Positions 1-9,143 are shown, counted from the stretch's first letter. The stretch is 60,972 nucleotides of DNA from an uncultured Phycisphaerales bacterium (GCA_903871935.1 CAIQIQ010000103.1:1-60972), one strand, 5' to 3'. Numbers and translations: made by a program. Notes: a model not told the origin generated them from the letters alone.

Positions 1-54
1 CGCGATCGCGTCCGTGCGATGCATGATCGACTCCGTTCGATTGTGCCGGGGTGA
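1..54 (+). CDS. Possible 3' end of an upstream gene
   Basis: The first frame is open from the window edge to a TGA at 52-54, giving a 17-residue tail rich in Arg and ending in Pro-Gly. A good hairpin terminator begins seven bases later, as expected after a gene end. The stretch is too short to identify a product. Another frame could be the real one, or the stretch may be non-coding. Confidence 0.3.
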   Translation, partial: RDRVRAMHDRLRSIVPG

Positions 55-60
55 TCACTC

Positions 61-94
61 CCGAGCCCGGTACGACGGGCTCGGCTTATTTTAT
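61..94 (+). terminator. Rho-independent terminator
   Basis: A perfect 9-bp stem (CCGAGCCCG at 61-69 with CGGGCTCGG at 76-84, 6-nt loop) is followed by a T-rich tail (CTTATTTTAT). It would end transcription entering from the left of the window. From here to 376 I see no gene, only the leader of asd. Confidence 0.75.
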
Positions 95-376
95 GCACCT
101 ATTCGTCAAGCCGATGAAACTGGGGATGAGTCAGGCAGATCCCTCCTTGAACATTCCTCACTTATCCGGCACAATGCCCTCTCCTGACCCGGCGATGGTC
201 GCCGACAGGAATGCCGAATCGGCAAAGAGAAGGCCACGGATGAACACGACGTGCACGAAGGGTAAACGCTAGGCCAGGCAGACGGTTCCACCGCGAACCT
301 TCTCACCTCGGCCGTGCGTAATAACCTTCTGGCGCGAAAGCGTGAATCTGTGGCTGATTTCGTTTCTGGAGATGAC

Positions 377-1381
377 ATGGCTGTCAACGTAGCAGTGGTT
401 GGTGCAACCGGCGCCGTCGGCGAGGAATTCCTCACCGTACTCGCCGAACGCGATTTCCCCATCAAGAACCTCAAGCTCCTGGCTTCGTCCCGGTCCGCCG
501 GCAAGACGATCAAGTACCGCGGCCAGGACTACAAGGTCGAGCTGCTTACCAAAGACAGCTTCAAGGGTGTCGAGATCGCCCTGTTCTCGGCCGGCGGCTC
601 CATCTCCAAGGAGTTCGCCCCCGCCGCCGTCTCGGCCGGCGCCATCGTCGTCGATAACTCCTCCGCCTTCCGCATGACCGACGGCGTCCCCCTGGTCGTC
701 CCGGAAGTGAACCCCCAGGCCATCAAGGGCCACAAGGGCATCATCGCCAACCCCAACTGTTCCACCATCATCATGAACGTGCCTGTCTGGCCGCTCTATA
801 AGGCCAACAAGATCAAGCGCCTGGTCATCAGCACCTACCAGGCTGTCTCCGGCGCCGGCGCCTGGGGCCTCTGGGAACTGGAAGACCAGATCAAGGCTTA
901 CGCCTCCGGCCAGCCGATCAAGAAGAACAAGTTCCCCCACCAGATCGTCAACAACATCTTCTCGCACAACTCCTCGGTACAGGAGAACGGCTACAACGAA
1001 GAAGAGAACAAGATGGTCAAGGAGACGCGTAAGATCTTCGGCGATGCAAAGATCGCCGTCACCGCCACCTGCGTGCGCGTCCCGGTACCGCGGGCGCACT
1101 CCGAGTCGATCAATATCGAGTTCGAGAAGCCGATGACCCCGGCCGAGGTCCGCGAAATCCTCGCCAAAGCCCCCGGCGTCACCATCGTGGATTGCCCCGA
1201 AAAGAGCCATTTCCCGATGCCGCTGGAAGCCAGCCATCAGGACAACGTCTTCGTCGGCCGCATCCGCCAGGACATCAGCCTCGACGGCGGCCGCGGCATC
1301 GACATGTTCGTCGCCGGCGACCAGCTCCGCAAAGGCGCTGCCACCAACGCGATCCAGATCGCCGAACTGCTAATCAAGTAG
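377..1381 (+). CDS. asd: Aspartate-semialdehyde dehydrogenase
   Basis: This cytosolic enzyme reduces aspartyl-4-phosphate to aspartate semialdehyde with NADPH, the branch point to lysine/diaminopimelate, threonine and methionine. The 334-residue product opens with a Rossmann glycine motif (VAVVGATGAVG, residues 5-15). The active-site cysteine lies in NPNCST (Cys128), and the conserved RVPV..HSE segment supplies His241. Length fits the family. I chose ATG 377 over an in-frame upstream start at 314 because the Rossmann strand begins directly after it and GGAG lies at 367-370. The gene stands alone, convergent with the histidine kinase, with a hairpin between them. The AlaC-like aminotransferase near 50 kb resembles enzymes that can also act around diaminopimelate, but no physical link is seen. 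Confidence 0.95.
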   Translation: MAVNVAVVGATGAVGEEFLTVLAERDFPIKNLKLLASSRSAGKTIKYRGQDYKVELLTKDSFKGVEIALFSAGGSISKEFAPAAVSAGAIVVDNSSAFRMTDGVPLVVPEVNPQAIKGHKGIIANPNCSTIIMNVPVWPLYKANKIKRLVISTYQAVSGAGAWGLWELEDQIKAYASGQPIKKNKFPHQIVNNIFSHNSSVQENGYNEEENKMVKETRKIFGDAKIAVTATCVRVPVPRAHSESINIEFEKPMTPAEVREILAKAPGVTIVDCPEKSHFPMPLEASHQDNVFVGRIRQDISLDGGRGIDMFVAGDQLRKGAATNAIQIAELLIK

Positions 1382-1415
1382 GACCGGCCATCGGCACGAC
1401 GCAAAACAGAACATT

Positions 1416-1447
1416 GAAGCCCACCGAAGCGGTTTCCGGGGGGCTTC
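1416..1447. terminator. Hairpin between convergent genes
   Basis: GAAGCCC (1416-1422) pairs with GGGCTTC (1441-1447), extended by CCG/CGG across one mismatch, around a 10-nt loop. It lies between the stops of asd and the minus-strand histidine kinase. The T-tract is poor, so factor-independent termination is plausible but weak. Confidence 0.5.
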
Positions 1448-1480
1448 TGTGATACACGAGTGAGCGGTGTGAGCAGGCCG

Positions 1481-2890
1481 TCAATTCACGGCTTGCGCCC
1501 GCGGCGATGGCACGCTCTCCATCGCCTGGAGGAGATCCTGAAAGGTGACTGGTTTCACCAGATGCAGGTTGAATCCGGAGGCAAGGCTGCGCTCGCGATC
1601 CTCATTAGAGCTGAATCCGCTGATCGCCACGCCGCCCAGACCTTTCTGCGCATGCAGTTGCTTCATCAGGTCCCAACCGGTGCGGTCCGGCAAACCGATG
1701 TCGCAGATCACCAGTGAGATATCGCCCCGCTCCGCCGCTCGAACCGCCTCGGCCGCATTCCGCGCTGGGATCACCGTGCAGCCGATTCTCCCCAGCAATC
1801 TGGCCAGGGCGCGCAGCGTGTCCACGTTGTCCTCCACCAGCAGCACCGTCCTGTTGCTAAGCGCAGGGGCAGAGACCGACGGCGCTGTCAGGGACTCCGA
1901 GCCCTGCACCCATTGCGGCAGTTCCACCCGAAACAAAGAGCCCTGCCCGAGGCCGGCGCTGTGCAGGACCAGTTTCCCTCCATGCAATTCGACAATGCCG
2001 CGTGTCAGATACAGCCCCAGCCCCAAGCCGCCATACAGTCGCGTGATCGAGCGATCTCCCTGTTCAAAAGGCTCAAACAGACGCTTCTGCAGATCCTCGC
2101 CGATGCCCATTCCCGTATCTTCCACCTCCACCACCACGCGATCGCCATCGAGCGCCGAGCGCACCGCTACTGTTCCGCCGGAGGGCGTGAACTTGATCGC
2201 GTTGTTCAGCAGATTGCGGATCACTTGCGTCAACCGGCGCTGATCAGCGCGGGCAACCAGATCTTCCCGCGACAGCTCGCTGCGAATGGTCAGCGATTTC
2301 TCGTCCATCCCGTGCGCTGATTCCTTCAACAGGATCTCCAGGATGGCGTTGACTTCGGTGCGTTCAAGCCGCAACTGAAGCTTCCCGGCGACCATGCTTG
2401 TCGTATCGAGCAGATCGCCAACGATCTGCGCTTCCTGCAGTACGCCCTGGCGAACGGCCGTGAGCAGTTCCTTCTGTTCTGCGCCCAGTTGCTGATCCTG
2501 CAGAAGAATCTCGGCGGATGCCAGAACGGCCGTCAGCGGCGTGCGCATTTCGTGGCTGACCAGCGCCAGCAGTTCATCCTTGGCACGATTGGCGCTCTCG
2601 GCCCGCGCTCTTGCCGCCTGCTCGCGATTCAGCAAGTCGGCACGATCAACTTCGACCGCGTGCCGGGCGCCAAACTCCGCGCGCAGCACCATCAGCAGGA
2701 GTGTTGCGCTCACGCCGACAAACAGCAGCCCCTTGATCATCGCAATCTGGCCAAATCGTTCCACACTCGGCGCCAACAGTTCGGCTACCCGGTCTGACAC
2801 CAGGATCCACAGCCCTGCAACGATGACATAGGGAACCACAATGCGAAGTGTGGCGCGCCAATCTGAGCCATTTGGTGTTTTTTCCGCCAT
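1481..2890 (-). CDS. Membrane hybrid histidine kinase with receiver
   Basis: A signal-transducing kinase of about 469 residues. Two hydrophobic segments (about 17-36 and 50-69) anchor it in the membrane with almost no external sensor. A HisKA helix follows with phospho-acceptor His113 (SHEMRTP), then an HATPase domain with N-box Asn230 (NLLNNAIKF), G1 box EDTGMGIG and the glycine-rich GGLGLGLYL. A C-terminal receiver has Asp397 (ICDIGLPD) and Lys446. Partner regulator and signal are unknown, and no response-regulator gene is adjacent. ATG 2890 is preferred. An in-frame GTG seven codons upstream (2911) is possible, and neither has a strong ribosome site. It diverges from psd. Confidence 0.88.
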   Translation of the reverse strand: MAEKTPNGSDWRATLRIVVPYVIVAGLWILVSDRVAELLAPSVERFGQIAMIKGLLFVGVSATLLLMVLRAEFGARHAVEVDRADLLNREQAARARAESANRAKDELLALVSHEMRTPLTAVLASAEILLQDQQLGAEQKELLTAVRQGVLQEAQIVGDLLDTTSMVAGKLQLRLERTEVNAILEILLKESAHGMDEKSLTIRSELSREDLVARADQRRLTQVIRNLLNNAIKFTPSGGTVAVRSALDGDRVVVEVEDTGMGIGEDLQKRLFEPFEQGDRSITRLYGGLGLGLYLTRGIVELHGGKLVLHSAGLGQGSLFRVELPQWVQGSESLTAPSVSAPALSNRTVLLVEDNVDTLRALARLLGRIGCTVIPARNAAEAVRAAERGDISLVICDIGLPDRTGWDLMKQLHAQKGLGGVAISGFSSNEDRERSLASGFNLHLVKPVTFQDLLQAMESVPSPRAQAVN

Positions 2891-3031
2891 ATCATTCGCG
2901 CCTAGAAACACTGCACACGTACAACACTACGCCCCCTGCGTCGGCCAGACAACTCTGCCGCACCATCCCGCACGTTCGTCTGCACAGCAAGCGTAATCGG
3001 GCGAATCGTGCCATCGCCGGCAAACGATACG

Positions 3032-3059
3032 TTGACACCTACTGTCGCTCGCTTATCGT
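3032..3059 (+). promoter_or_regulatory. Predicted promoter of psd-pssA
   Basis: TTGACA (3032-3037), a 16-bp spacer and TATCGT (3054-3059). The predicted start of transcription falls at or next to the psd ATG at 3067, which has no Shine-Dalgarno sequence, so the message may be leaderless. The -10 matches only four of six bases. Confidence 0.5.
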
Positions 3060-3066
3060 GGCCGGC

Positions 3067-3723
3067 ATGCTTCCACTGACACGACATGGCCGGATGGAGA
3101 TGATGATTGGCACCATCGTCCTGGCCGGCGCTGCCTGCGGGTTGGACCTGGTTCATCCTGCCCTCATCAGCGTGCCGGTGCTCATCTGGATCTGGCTGAT
3201 CGCCTTCTTCCGCGATCCGCAACGGCCGATCTCGCAAGATAAGGGAGTATATGTCAGCCCGGCCGACGGAATGGTCTCGGATATTACGGATATGCCGCAG
3301 TGCGATGTGCTGGACGAGCCATCGGTCCGGGTGGGCATCTTCCTGTCCGTTTTCAACGTTCATGTGAACCGCATGCCATGCGCCGGGAAGGTAGAGTCCG
3401 TTGTTTATCGCAAGGGCAAGTTCATCAATGCCCTGGACCATGCCAATTGTTCGCAGAAGAACGAGGCCAATACCATTGTTCTGGTGGATGAGGCCGGTAA
3501 GCCCGTGGCTGGCGTCCGCCAACTGGTGGGCCTGATCGCCAGGCGCATCGTCTGCACCGTGAAGGATGGCGACACCGTCGAGCGAGGGCAGCGGTATGGA
3601 ATGATCAAGTTTGGCAGCCGTACCGAGCTGTACATCCCCAGGCGGCTGAGTCCGCAGATCAAAGTGCAGGTCGGGCAAAAGGTCCGAGGAGCAATGGATA
3701 TCATCGCTCTCGTGCAGGCATAG
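3067..3723 (+). CDS. psd: Phosphatidylserine decarboxylase, short form
   Basis: Decarboxylates phosphatidylserine to phosphatidylethanolamine at the inner membrane. The 218-residue proenzyme is of the short class shared with archaetidylserine decarboxylases. It has two N-terminal hydrophobic segments (about 12-27 and 33-47), SPADG with Asp67, FNVHVNR with His99, and the self-cleavage site KFGSR with Ser184, which would become the pyruvoyl cofactor. ATG 3067 is chosen because it starts directly before the membrane segment. An open frame extending to 2848 runs over the divergent promoter region and does not look like protein. It is followed after 40 bp by pssA, the enzyme of the preceding step, so the two form an operon. 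Confidence 0.92.
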   Translation: MLPLTRHGRMEMMIGTIVLAGAACGLDLVHPALISVPVLIWIWLIAFFRDPQRPISQDKGVYVSPADGMVSDITDMPQCDVLDEPSVRVGIFLSVFNVHVNRMPCAGKVESVVYRKGKFINALDHANCSQKNEANTIVLVDEAGKPVAGVRQLVGLIARRIVCTVKDGDTVERGQRYGMIKFGSRTELYIPRRLSPQIKVQVGQKVRGAMDIIALVQA

Positions 3724-3763
3724 TGTGCACCAGCAGAGCCCCGCATCACCTTCGGAGCAGTTC

Positions 3764-4747
3764 ATGGAGCAGTCAACGCATCAAGCCGGTAAAGATCAAA
3801 CGGACATTAGCGAGCACAAGCGCCGGCGTCGTCTGCGGAGGACTCGCCGGGCGTACATCCGCTCGATCCATCTGCTTCCCAGCATGGCGACGCTGGGCAA
3901 CGCCATCTGCGGCTTTGCGGCAATCTACATTGCCAGCATCAATCTCAGCTATGCACCCGATCCATGGACGCAATCTCTGCTGAAAGTGGCTACCCCCTAC
4001 GAGTGGGCAGCATACCTAATCTTCATCGCCATGATCTTTGACGGCCTCGACGGCCGCCTCGCCCGCTTCACACGGCATACCACAGATTTCGGCGGCCAGC
4101 TCGACTCGATGGCCGATGTCATCAGCTTCGGCATCGCCCCGGCCATCCTCATGCTGCAATACGCCAAGGTAACGATCCAGACGATCCCCGACATGCCCTT
4201 CATTGTCACTCGTACGATCTGGGCCATCGGTGCCGTCTATGCATCCTGCGCTGCCATTCGCCTCGCCCGTTTCAACGTCTCCAACCAGCATGGCGAACAA
4301 CACCACTTCAGCTTCCTGGGCATGCCTTCGCCCGGGGCGGCCGGCGTTGTGGCAGCCATGGTCTTGATGGATGAGGCAGCGTTTGAAACGTGCAAAGAGA
4401 TGTACAAGAGCGTCGAGTACGGTTGGAAGCTCACCACGATGCGTTGGATCGGCGATATCGTCATGTACGCCATCCCCGTCATGACTCTGCTCGCCGGCCT
4501 GCTGATGGTCTCCGCCATTCGCTACCCCCACCTTGTCAACCGCTTCCTCAAAGGCAAGAAATCCGTCGGCCAACTCGTCGTCATGCTGTTTATCGGCGTC
4601 GTTATCCTGATCCTCCACAAATACGCACTGGCGATCGCCATGATCATCTACATCTTTTGGGGCCTCAGTATCGCAGTGATGACCCGCTTCCGCCGAAAAT
4701 CGTCTACTCCGGCACTTGCATCCCCTGCTCCGACAGCGCAGGCATAG
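3764..4747 (+). CDS. pssA: CDP-diacylglycerol-serine O-phosphatidyltransferase
   Basis: Makes phosphatidylserine from CDP-diacylglycerol and serine, providing the substrate of psd just upstream. The 327-residue integral membrane protein carries the CDP-alcohol phosphotransferase signature: DGLDGRLAR, then eight residues, then GGQLDSMAD (spacing D-G-x2-A-R-x8-G-x3-D-x3-D). It has a basic N-terminal tail and several hydrophobic helices. ATG 3764 with GGAG at 3754-3757 is preferred to an in-frame GTG at 3725 that would abut the psd stop. The C-terminal tail is Pro/Ala-rich and probably disordered. Confidence 0.93.
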   Translation: MEQSTHQAGKDQTDISEHKRRRRLRRTRRAYIRSIHLLPSMATLGNAICGFAAIYIASINLSYAPDPWTQSLLKVATPYEWAAYLIFIAMIFDGLDGRLARFTRHTTDFGGQLDSMADVISFGIAPAILMLQYAKVTIQTIPDMPFIVTRTIWAIGAVYASCAAIRLARFNVSNQHGEQHHFSFLGMPSPGAAGVVAAMVLMDEAAFETCKEMYKSVEYGWKLTTMRWIGDIVMYAIPVMTLLAGLLMVSAIRYPHLVNRFLKGKKSVGQLVVMLFIGVVILILHKYALAIAMIIYIFWGLSIAVMTRFRRKSSTPALASPAPTAQA

Positions 4748-4805
4748 TTCCGGTGTCCAAAGCGCCTGGGGTAGCTGCAGACGAATCACGCAATGCCAAC
4801 AAAGA

Positions 4806-4840
4806 CCGGCGCGAGATGATGCCTCACGCCGGCCTTTCTG
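4806..4840. terminator. Terminator after pssA
   Basis: CCGGCGCGAG (4806-4815) pairs with CTCACGCCGG (4823-4832) around a 7-nt loop, with one mismatch, followed by CCTTTCTGTGTT. It sits about 60 bp after the pssA stop, between convergent genes. Confidence 0.6.
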
Positions 4841-4919
4841 TGTTATTCACCAGCACACCCACCAATACCGACCGCAGTCGGATCGGTTGTGACTGCTACT
4901 GAAGCGCAAAAGCCCTGAG

Positions 4920-5243
4920 CTATTTGGCCTTCTTGGCTTTCACAACCAAGACCTTGATGGCCACGCCATCCTTGACGGTGGCGTTAATGTTCTCACCAAC
5001 CGTCAGGTCAGCGGCCGTTCCGGCCTTCTTGCCAATAAGGATCTCGGTCTTGTCGTCAATCGTAAAGCTCTGTTCGCCAACGGTGATGGTCTTGCCGTCC
5101 ACCTTGGCGATCTTGCCCTTCACCCTGGTGCCATCAGCGGCCTTATCAGCGTGGGGAGCGGGCTGGTCGGCCGCCAATACGGGTACCGTCGCGACGAACG
5201 ACAATGCGGCCACACCTGCGATGATCCATAGCGCCTTCTTCAT
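4920..5243 (-). CDS. Small secreted DUF5666-like protein
   Basis: A 107-residue exported protein. A classic signal peptide (MKKALWIIAGVAALSFVATV, cleavage expected after VLAA near residue 25) is followed by a short acidic/His linker. The single beta-rich module runs VKGKIAKVDGKTITVGEQSFTIDDKTEI and ends in a Lys-rich tail. The repeated strand pattern resembles DUF5666-type small beta-barrel domains, a recollection of the fold rather than a firm assignment. ATG 5243 has a clear AGGAG 9 nt upstream, which rules out the longer frame to 5291. It is monocistronic. Function unknown, periplasmic or envelope location expected. Confidence 0.75.
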   Translation of the reverse strand: MKKALWIIAGVAALSFVATVPVLAADQPAPHADKAADGTRVKGKIAKVDGKTITVGEQSFTIDDKTEILIGKKAGTAADLTVGENINATVKDGVAIKVLVVKAKKAK

Positions 5244-5342
5244 CCGATCTTCTCCTCTGCCGCTTGAAGCGGCGATAGTTTTAGTTAACACATTTCTAAA
5301 CGCTTGAGCTCTCAGGATTATTCCATGCGTTAGTCCGCTTAC

Positions 5343-6356
5343 TTACGCCATCAGAGCATCAACGCACGGGAGGTACTGCTCGACATAGGTGCGGAGGCAA
5401 AGGTCGGGGCTATACCAGTCGCGGCCTGGACCGTGGCCAAATTCCCAATAGATCAGCCGGTCGCGCAGCAGGTGGAGGAGGTATCGTTCGGCAAAGCGAG
5501 GTCGAAGGGGCCGAACCTCGCGAAAGCCCTGGCCAAAGGCGCGGACCAATTCCAGCCCCGACTCGCCGCGGTAGTCAACGTAAACGGTCGCCTGGCGGAC
5601 CAGATCACTCTCGCCATCGCCCATCCGGCACTCCATCAGGTCGAACAGGCCGCTGAGCCGCCACTGGCCCGGGGCCGTCGACTCCACCACCATGTTGCCC
5701 AGCCGGTAATCGTTCATAACGAAGCTTGGCACGAAAGACTCGGCGAATGCTACTTCGGACTGTGCCAGCAGTTCCTCCACCCACGGCGTGTCCGGCTCGG
5801 TGGACGCTGCGGCCAGCGGAATGCTGTTGGCCATCGACTTGCGGACGTGCCGGGCCAGCCATTCGGCGACGCTGGTCGCGAGGGGCTGGATCGTGTCGGT
5901 CGCCAGGTCATAGTCGCCCGCGAACGGCCAGGTCAGTTCCTGCAGTTGCCCCAGAGCCTGTCCGGCAGCGTGGGCGATGCCCAACCAGTCGGCCTGGCTT
6001 CGGGTTTCATCCCATGCCGGCTCTCCCGGCATGCGCGGCATAATGACATAGCTCCAGCCGAACAGGTCGGTCCTGCTCTCCACCAGATACGGCCAAGGGA
6101 CCGGCACCTCGGTGCGCTCGCGCAACTGCCGGGCGAACCAGCGCTCCTTAGGGAACTGCCAGTCGGCGTGCGGGCAACCCCGAAACACGAACTGCCCGCG
6201 CGTGCTGGTCAGAAAAACGTTCTGTCCAAATAGACCGCTGGTGATCGGTTCGGCCCGAACGAACTCGCCCAGGTCGAATCGCGTCAGCGCGCAGCACCAT
6301 TGATCATCACGGATCGGTCCCAGCCGCTGTGAGTAGACTATGCCTTGCTCGCTCAT
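5343..6356 (-). CDS. APH-fold phosphotransferase-like protein
   Basis: A 337-residue protein of the aminoglycoside phosphotransferase/choline-kinase fold. The N-lobe strand GQFVFRG (residues 54-60) and hinge-like SYVIMPRMPGEPAW are present. The catalytic loop reads FVMNDYRLGNMVV: Asp216 and Asn221 are kept, but the usual His two positions before... the Asp is replaced by Asn215 at the adjacent site. GLFDLMEC (Asp239) stands for the metal-binding Asp. Such proteins phosphorylate small molecules, often sugars or antibiotics, and the substrate here is unknown. It follows the alpha-mannosidase by 42 bp on the same strand, so a sugar substrate is possible. ATG 6356 is preferred to TTG 6362. Confidence 0.75.
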   Translation of the reverse strand: MSEQGIVYSQRLGPIRDDQWCCALTRFDLGEFVRAEPITSGLFGQNVFLTSTRGQFVFRGCPHADWQFPKERWFARQLRERTEVPVPWPYLVESRTDLFGWSYVIMPRMPGEPAWDETRSQADWLGIAHAAGQALGQLQELTWPFAGDYDLATDTIQPLATSVAEWLARHVRKSMANSIPLAAASTEPDTPWVEELLAQSEVAFAESFVPSFVMNDYRLGNMVVESTAPGQWRLSGLFDLMECRMGDGESDLVRQATVYVDYRGESGLELVRAFGQGFREVRPLRPRFAERYLLHLLRDRLIYWEFGHGPGRDWYSPDLCLRTYVEQYLPCVDALMA

Positions 6357-6398
6357 AGACAAAACCTGGGCGACAGGATTGTCGCCACTACTCTCGCT

Positions 6399-9143
6399 TC
6401 AGCAAATCTCCATGGTCAGGATCTGTCGCGGCCGGGCTTTGAGTTGGAGGAGATGGTTTTTCACGGCCAGTCGTTTGGTGCGGCGCTCGCGGAGGTCGGT
6501 GAGCCAGGCGGACCTGGCGTTCAAGAGCGGGGATATGGTCAGGCAACCCGCGGCCGGCCGATCGGACCAGTTCACCAAACGCACGATAAGGCTATTCCGA
6601 TCTTCGGCGTGTTTGATCGCTGCCAGCTCAAATTGAGGGGGAAACTCGATGAACGATGCGGTGGCCGGCAGATCGGCTTTGCCGTGCCAGTGAGCATTCC
6701 ATAGCGAATGTTCCACCAGCGGTGGATGCACGAACTCATTGGCAAGACGCGCCAGCATCTCCGAGGGATCGCCCTGGTTTCCGGGGACAAAGGCATACTC
6801 CTGGGCGACCTCGCGCAGACAATTGCCCTCAGGCGCTGCCCAATGCGGGATCAGCGACTTGTTCACAAAGCCATTGGCCTTTAATAGCGTCTTGCTAAGC
6901 ACCAGCCGGCCACGATGCAGTTGAGCATCGTAAGAATGCATGCTGCGCGACAGGATCGTTATGCGTTTGCCCGCACGGGCGACGGTGACGAAATCGCGGC
7001 AACTTGCCTGCAGGAAAGGAGCGGTGTGCTCGACCATGTCCCAGGTGGAACCTGAGTGGGTAAGAGCGGTCTGGAACATGGTGGGGAACTGCACGGTCAG
7101 ACGATGCTCCTGATGCTGGTTGGTCCAGCGGGCGCGGATGTGCAGGGCCGGGCTGGTGGCAAGGAGGGTGAAGCGGAAGCTGATGCACAAGGGCGCCCTC
7201 TGGTCGCTGCGAGCGGCACGAAGAGGATTCAGACTGACGGGGACCTGGGGTAGAGTCAGTTGCACCTCATAGGTGATGCTCAGAGGCGTCTGTCCAATCA
7301 GCTTGACCCGTCCATGCTTCCCGGCGGCTTTGATGACACCATCGTCCAATAGCCTGCTGACGTACAGATCGCCGGCATCAGCTTGATCCTGAAGCTGATG
7401 TTGGCGAGTGTAGCGGGTCTTGTTGCGCTTGTCGGTGAGATCAAATGTGCCATCAGGGTGGATGGTCACGCGCACGAACTCGTTTTCCATGCCGCCGGCG
7501 GTCTTGCGGACGGTGACTTGCGGCTTGAGCGTGCGGCGCGCGTGCTGGAGGTAGAAGGTGCGATAGCCAGCGGATGGCAGGACCGCTGCAAATACCACAG
7601 TAACAGACACCGAGTTCTGCGGGAGCGTCTCAAAATCGAGACTATTCCAACGGCGATAGGGCACGCCGGTATCGCGCGCCTGGATGAAGGCGGGTACCTC
7701 GCGTCCTTTCTCGTCCACCAGACGCCACTGATCGCCGCTGCCTGGCACCGTCATGATGCGTTTGATAACGGCCTTGTGGGCGTGAATGGGATTGAACACG
7801 ACGATCTGGGCAACATCCGCGTTTGGAGACTTCGATGGCCGTCGCACATTGGCGGCCAGGCGCAAGAGAGAGTCGCCCGCGATCAACGACGAGATCTCCA
7901 GGGAGCGCTTCGTGCGATTTTCCGCATCCTGGTGCGTGGGGTCGATGGAGCAACCGCAGATGTCATCGTGCGGTGCGCAGCGCAACAACATCTTCCAGGC
8001 GTACCGGAGTGCTTCGGTGGGATACTCGCCGGCAAGTGTCTTGTCGTTGCCCACGTTGAAGGCAAAGCCCCAGTGGTGTTCCTCGCGCAGGACCCGCCCG
8101 GGCAGATGCAGGCGGTCAACAACGGCCGCCAGTGGCTCGGCATTCTTTTCCAGCATCGCGGCAGAGCTATCAAACTGCTGTTTGAGGTACGGCCGGCTTT
8201 CCAACGTGCCGTTGAGCGTGGTCCATGCCCCTTCAGAATGCAGCTCACCATGCAACGTGCGAAGATGAGGCTTTTCCTGTTTGAGCAGATCGACCAGCCC
8301 ATCGGTGTCAACCTGGATGAATGCCACTTCGGGGAAATGTTTCGCGTTGTGTGCGATCATCGCGGGCAGTTGGTGCTGTGGCGGGTGATGGTCATTGCCA
8401 CTGCCGAAGAAGAGCACGCGCGAAGCGCAGCGAAGCTTTGCATATTGAGCAAGGACCTCAGCAAACCGCTTCTCACTGGCGACAAGATCAATGTCGCTGA
8501 TGTCTGGATCGCCGTGCGGGAACGACTTGAGCGGTACTCCCCAGTTGACCAGATTGGAGTATCCCTCCACCTGCAACAGGCCATAGATGCGGCTTTGGCC
8601 ATCCGGACCCGCCCACCAGAATGTCGGCCCCGCATACTGGATTTGTGCTTTGCTGACACCACGCGAGAACAGAATCGATTCGATACCCAGCTCGGCGAAG
8701 ATCTGGGGACATTGCGAAATCAGGCCAAAGGGGTCAGCGACATAGCCTTGCCGGCTGGAGCGGCCGAAGCTCTGTGCAATCTGCTGGCCGATCAGGCCGT
8801 TGCGCACATGCGCTTCGCCTGTGATCAGGAAATGATCCGGCAGCACGTAGAATGGCCCCAGGGTCAGTCGGCCCTGGCGAACCAGCTTTGCAACACGGTC
8901 GCGTTGCTCGGGATGGAGTTCCAGGAAATCTTCGGCAACGACTGTCTGCCCATCAAAGGTAAAGTGCTCATAGCCTTTGCCCTCCTCCAGCAGATCCAGC
9001 ACGCGTGAGAAGACGCGGCAGAGACTGAGACGAAAGAGCTCAAAGGGGTGATACCATGCGCGATCCCAATGGGTGTGTGCGACAATGGCGGCGATCTGTT
9101 GTTTGCCACGAATCAACGACGCGAAGGAATTGCGGTTACTCAC
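6399..9143 (-). CDS. GH38 alpha-mannosidase
   Basis: A 914-residue glycoside hydrolase of family 38, releasing alpha-linked mannose. The N-terminal catalytic barrel begins at AHTHWDRAWY, with the zinc-binding pair His25 and Asp27. The nucleophile is Asp137 in YVADPFGLISQCPQI. The middle has the three-helix region and the C-terminal half (from about residue 450) is the beta-sandwich super-domain typical of the family. No signal peptide is visible, so it is probably cytoplasmic and acts on imported oligosaccharides. It starts with GTG at 9143 and lacks a clear ribosome site. It diverges from the KDG-type kinase and precedes the APH-fold kinase on its own strand. Confidence 0.9.
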   Translation of the reverse strand: MSNRNSFASLIRGKQQIAAIVAHTHWDRAWYHPFELFRLSLCRVFSRVLDLLEEGKGYEHFTFDGQTVVAEDFLELHPEQRDRVAKLVRQGRLTLGPFYVLPDHFLITGEAHVRNGLIGQQIAQSFGRSSRQGYVADPFGLISQCPQIFAELGIESILFSRGVSKAQIQYAGPTFWWAGPDGQSRIYGLLQVEGYSNLVNWGVPLKSFPHGDPDISDIDLVASEKRFAEVLAQYAKLRCASRVLFFGSGNDHHPPQHQLPAMIAHNAKHFPEVAFIQVDTDGLVDLLKQEKPHLRTLHGELHSEGAWTTLNGTLESRPYLKQQFDSSAAMLEKNAEPLAAVVDRLHLPGRVLREEHHWGFAFNVGNDKTLAGEYPTEALRYAWKMLLRCAPHDDICGCSIDPTHQDAENRTKRSLEISSLIAGDSLLRLAANVRRPSKSPNADVAQIVVFNPIHAHKAVIKRIMTVPGSGDQWRLVDEKGREVPAFIQARDTGVPYRRWNSLDFETLPQNSVSVTVVFAAVLPSAGYRTFYLQHARRTLKPQVTVRKTAGGMENEFVRVTIHPDGTFDLTDKRNKTRYTRQHQLQDQADAGDLYVSRLLDDGVIKAAGKHGRVKLIGQTPLSITYEVQLTLPQVPVSLNPLRAARSDQRAPLCISFRFTLLATSPALHIRARWTNQHQEHRLTVQFPTMFQTALTHSGSTWDMVEHTAPFLQASCRDFVTVARAGKRITILSRSMHSYDAQLHRGRLVLSKTLLKANGFVNKSLIPHWAAPEGNCLREVAQEYAFVPGNQGDPSEMLARLANEFVHPPLVEHSLWNAHWHGKADLPATASFIEFPPQFELAAIKHAEDRNSLIVRLVNWSDRPAAGCLTISPLLNARSAWLTDLRERRTKRLAVKNHLLQLKARPRQILTMEIC

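Noticed and set aside
2848..3066. N-terminal extension of psd by 73 residues.
   Set aside because: It crosses the divergent promoter region, is unlike any decarboxylase, and the short family begins at the Met at 3067.
7383..9008. A 541-codon plus-strand frame opposite the alpha-mannosidase.
   Set aside because: It is antisense to a gene with clear catalytic motifs, and its composition mirrors that gene.
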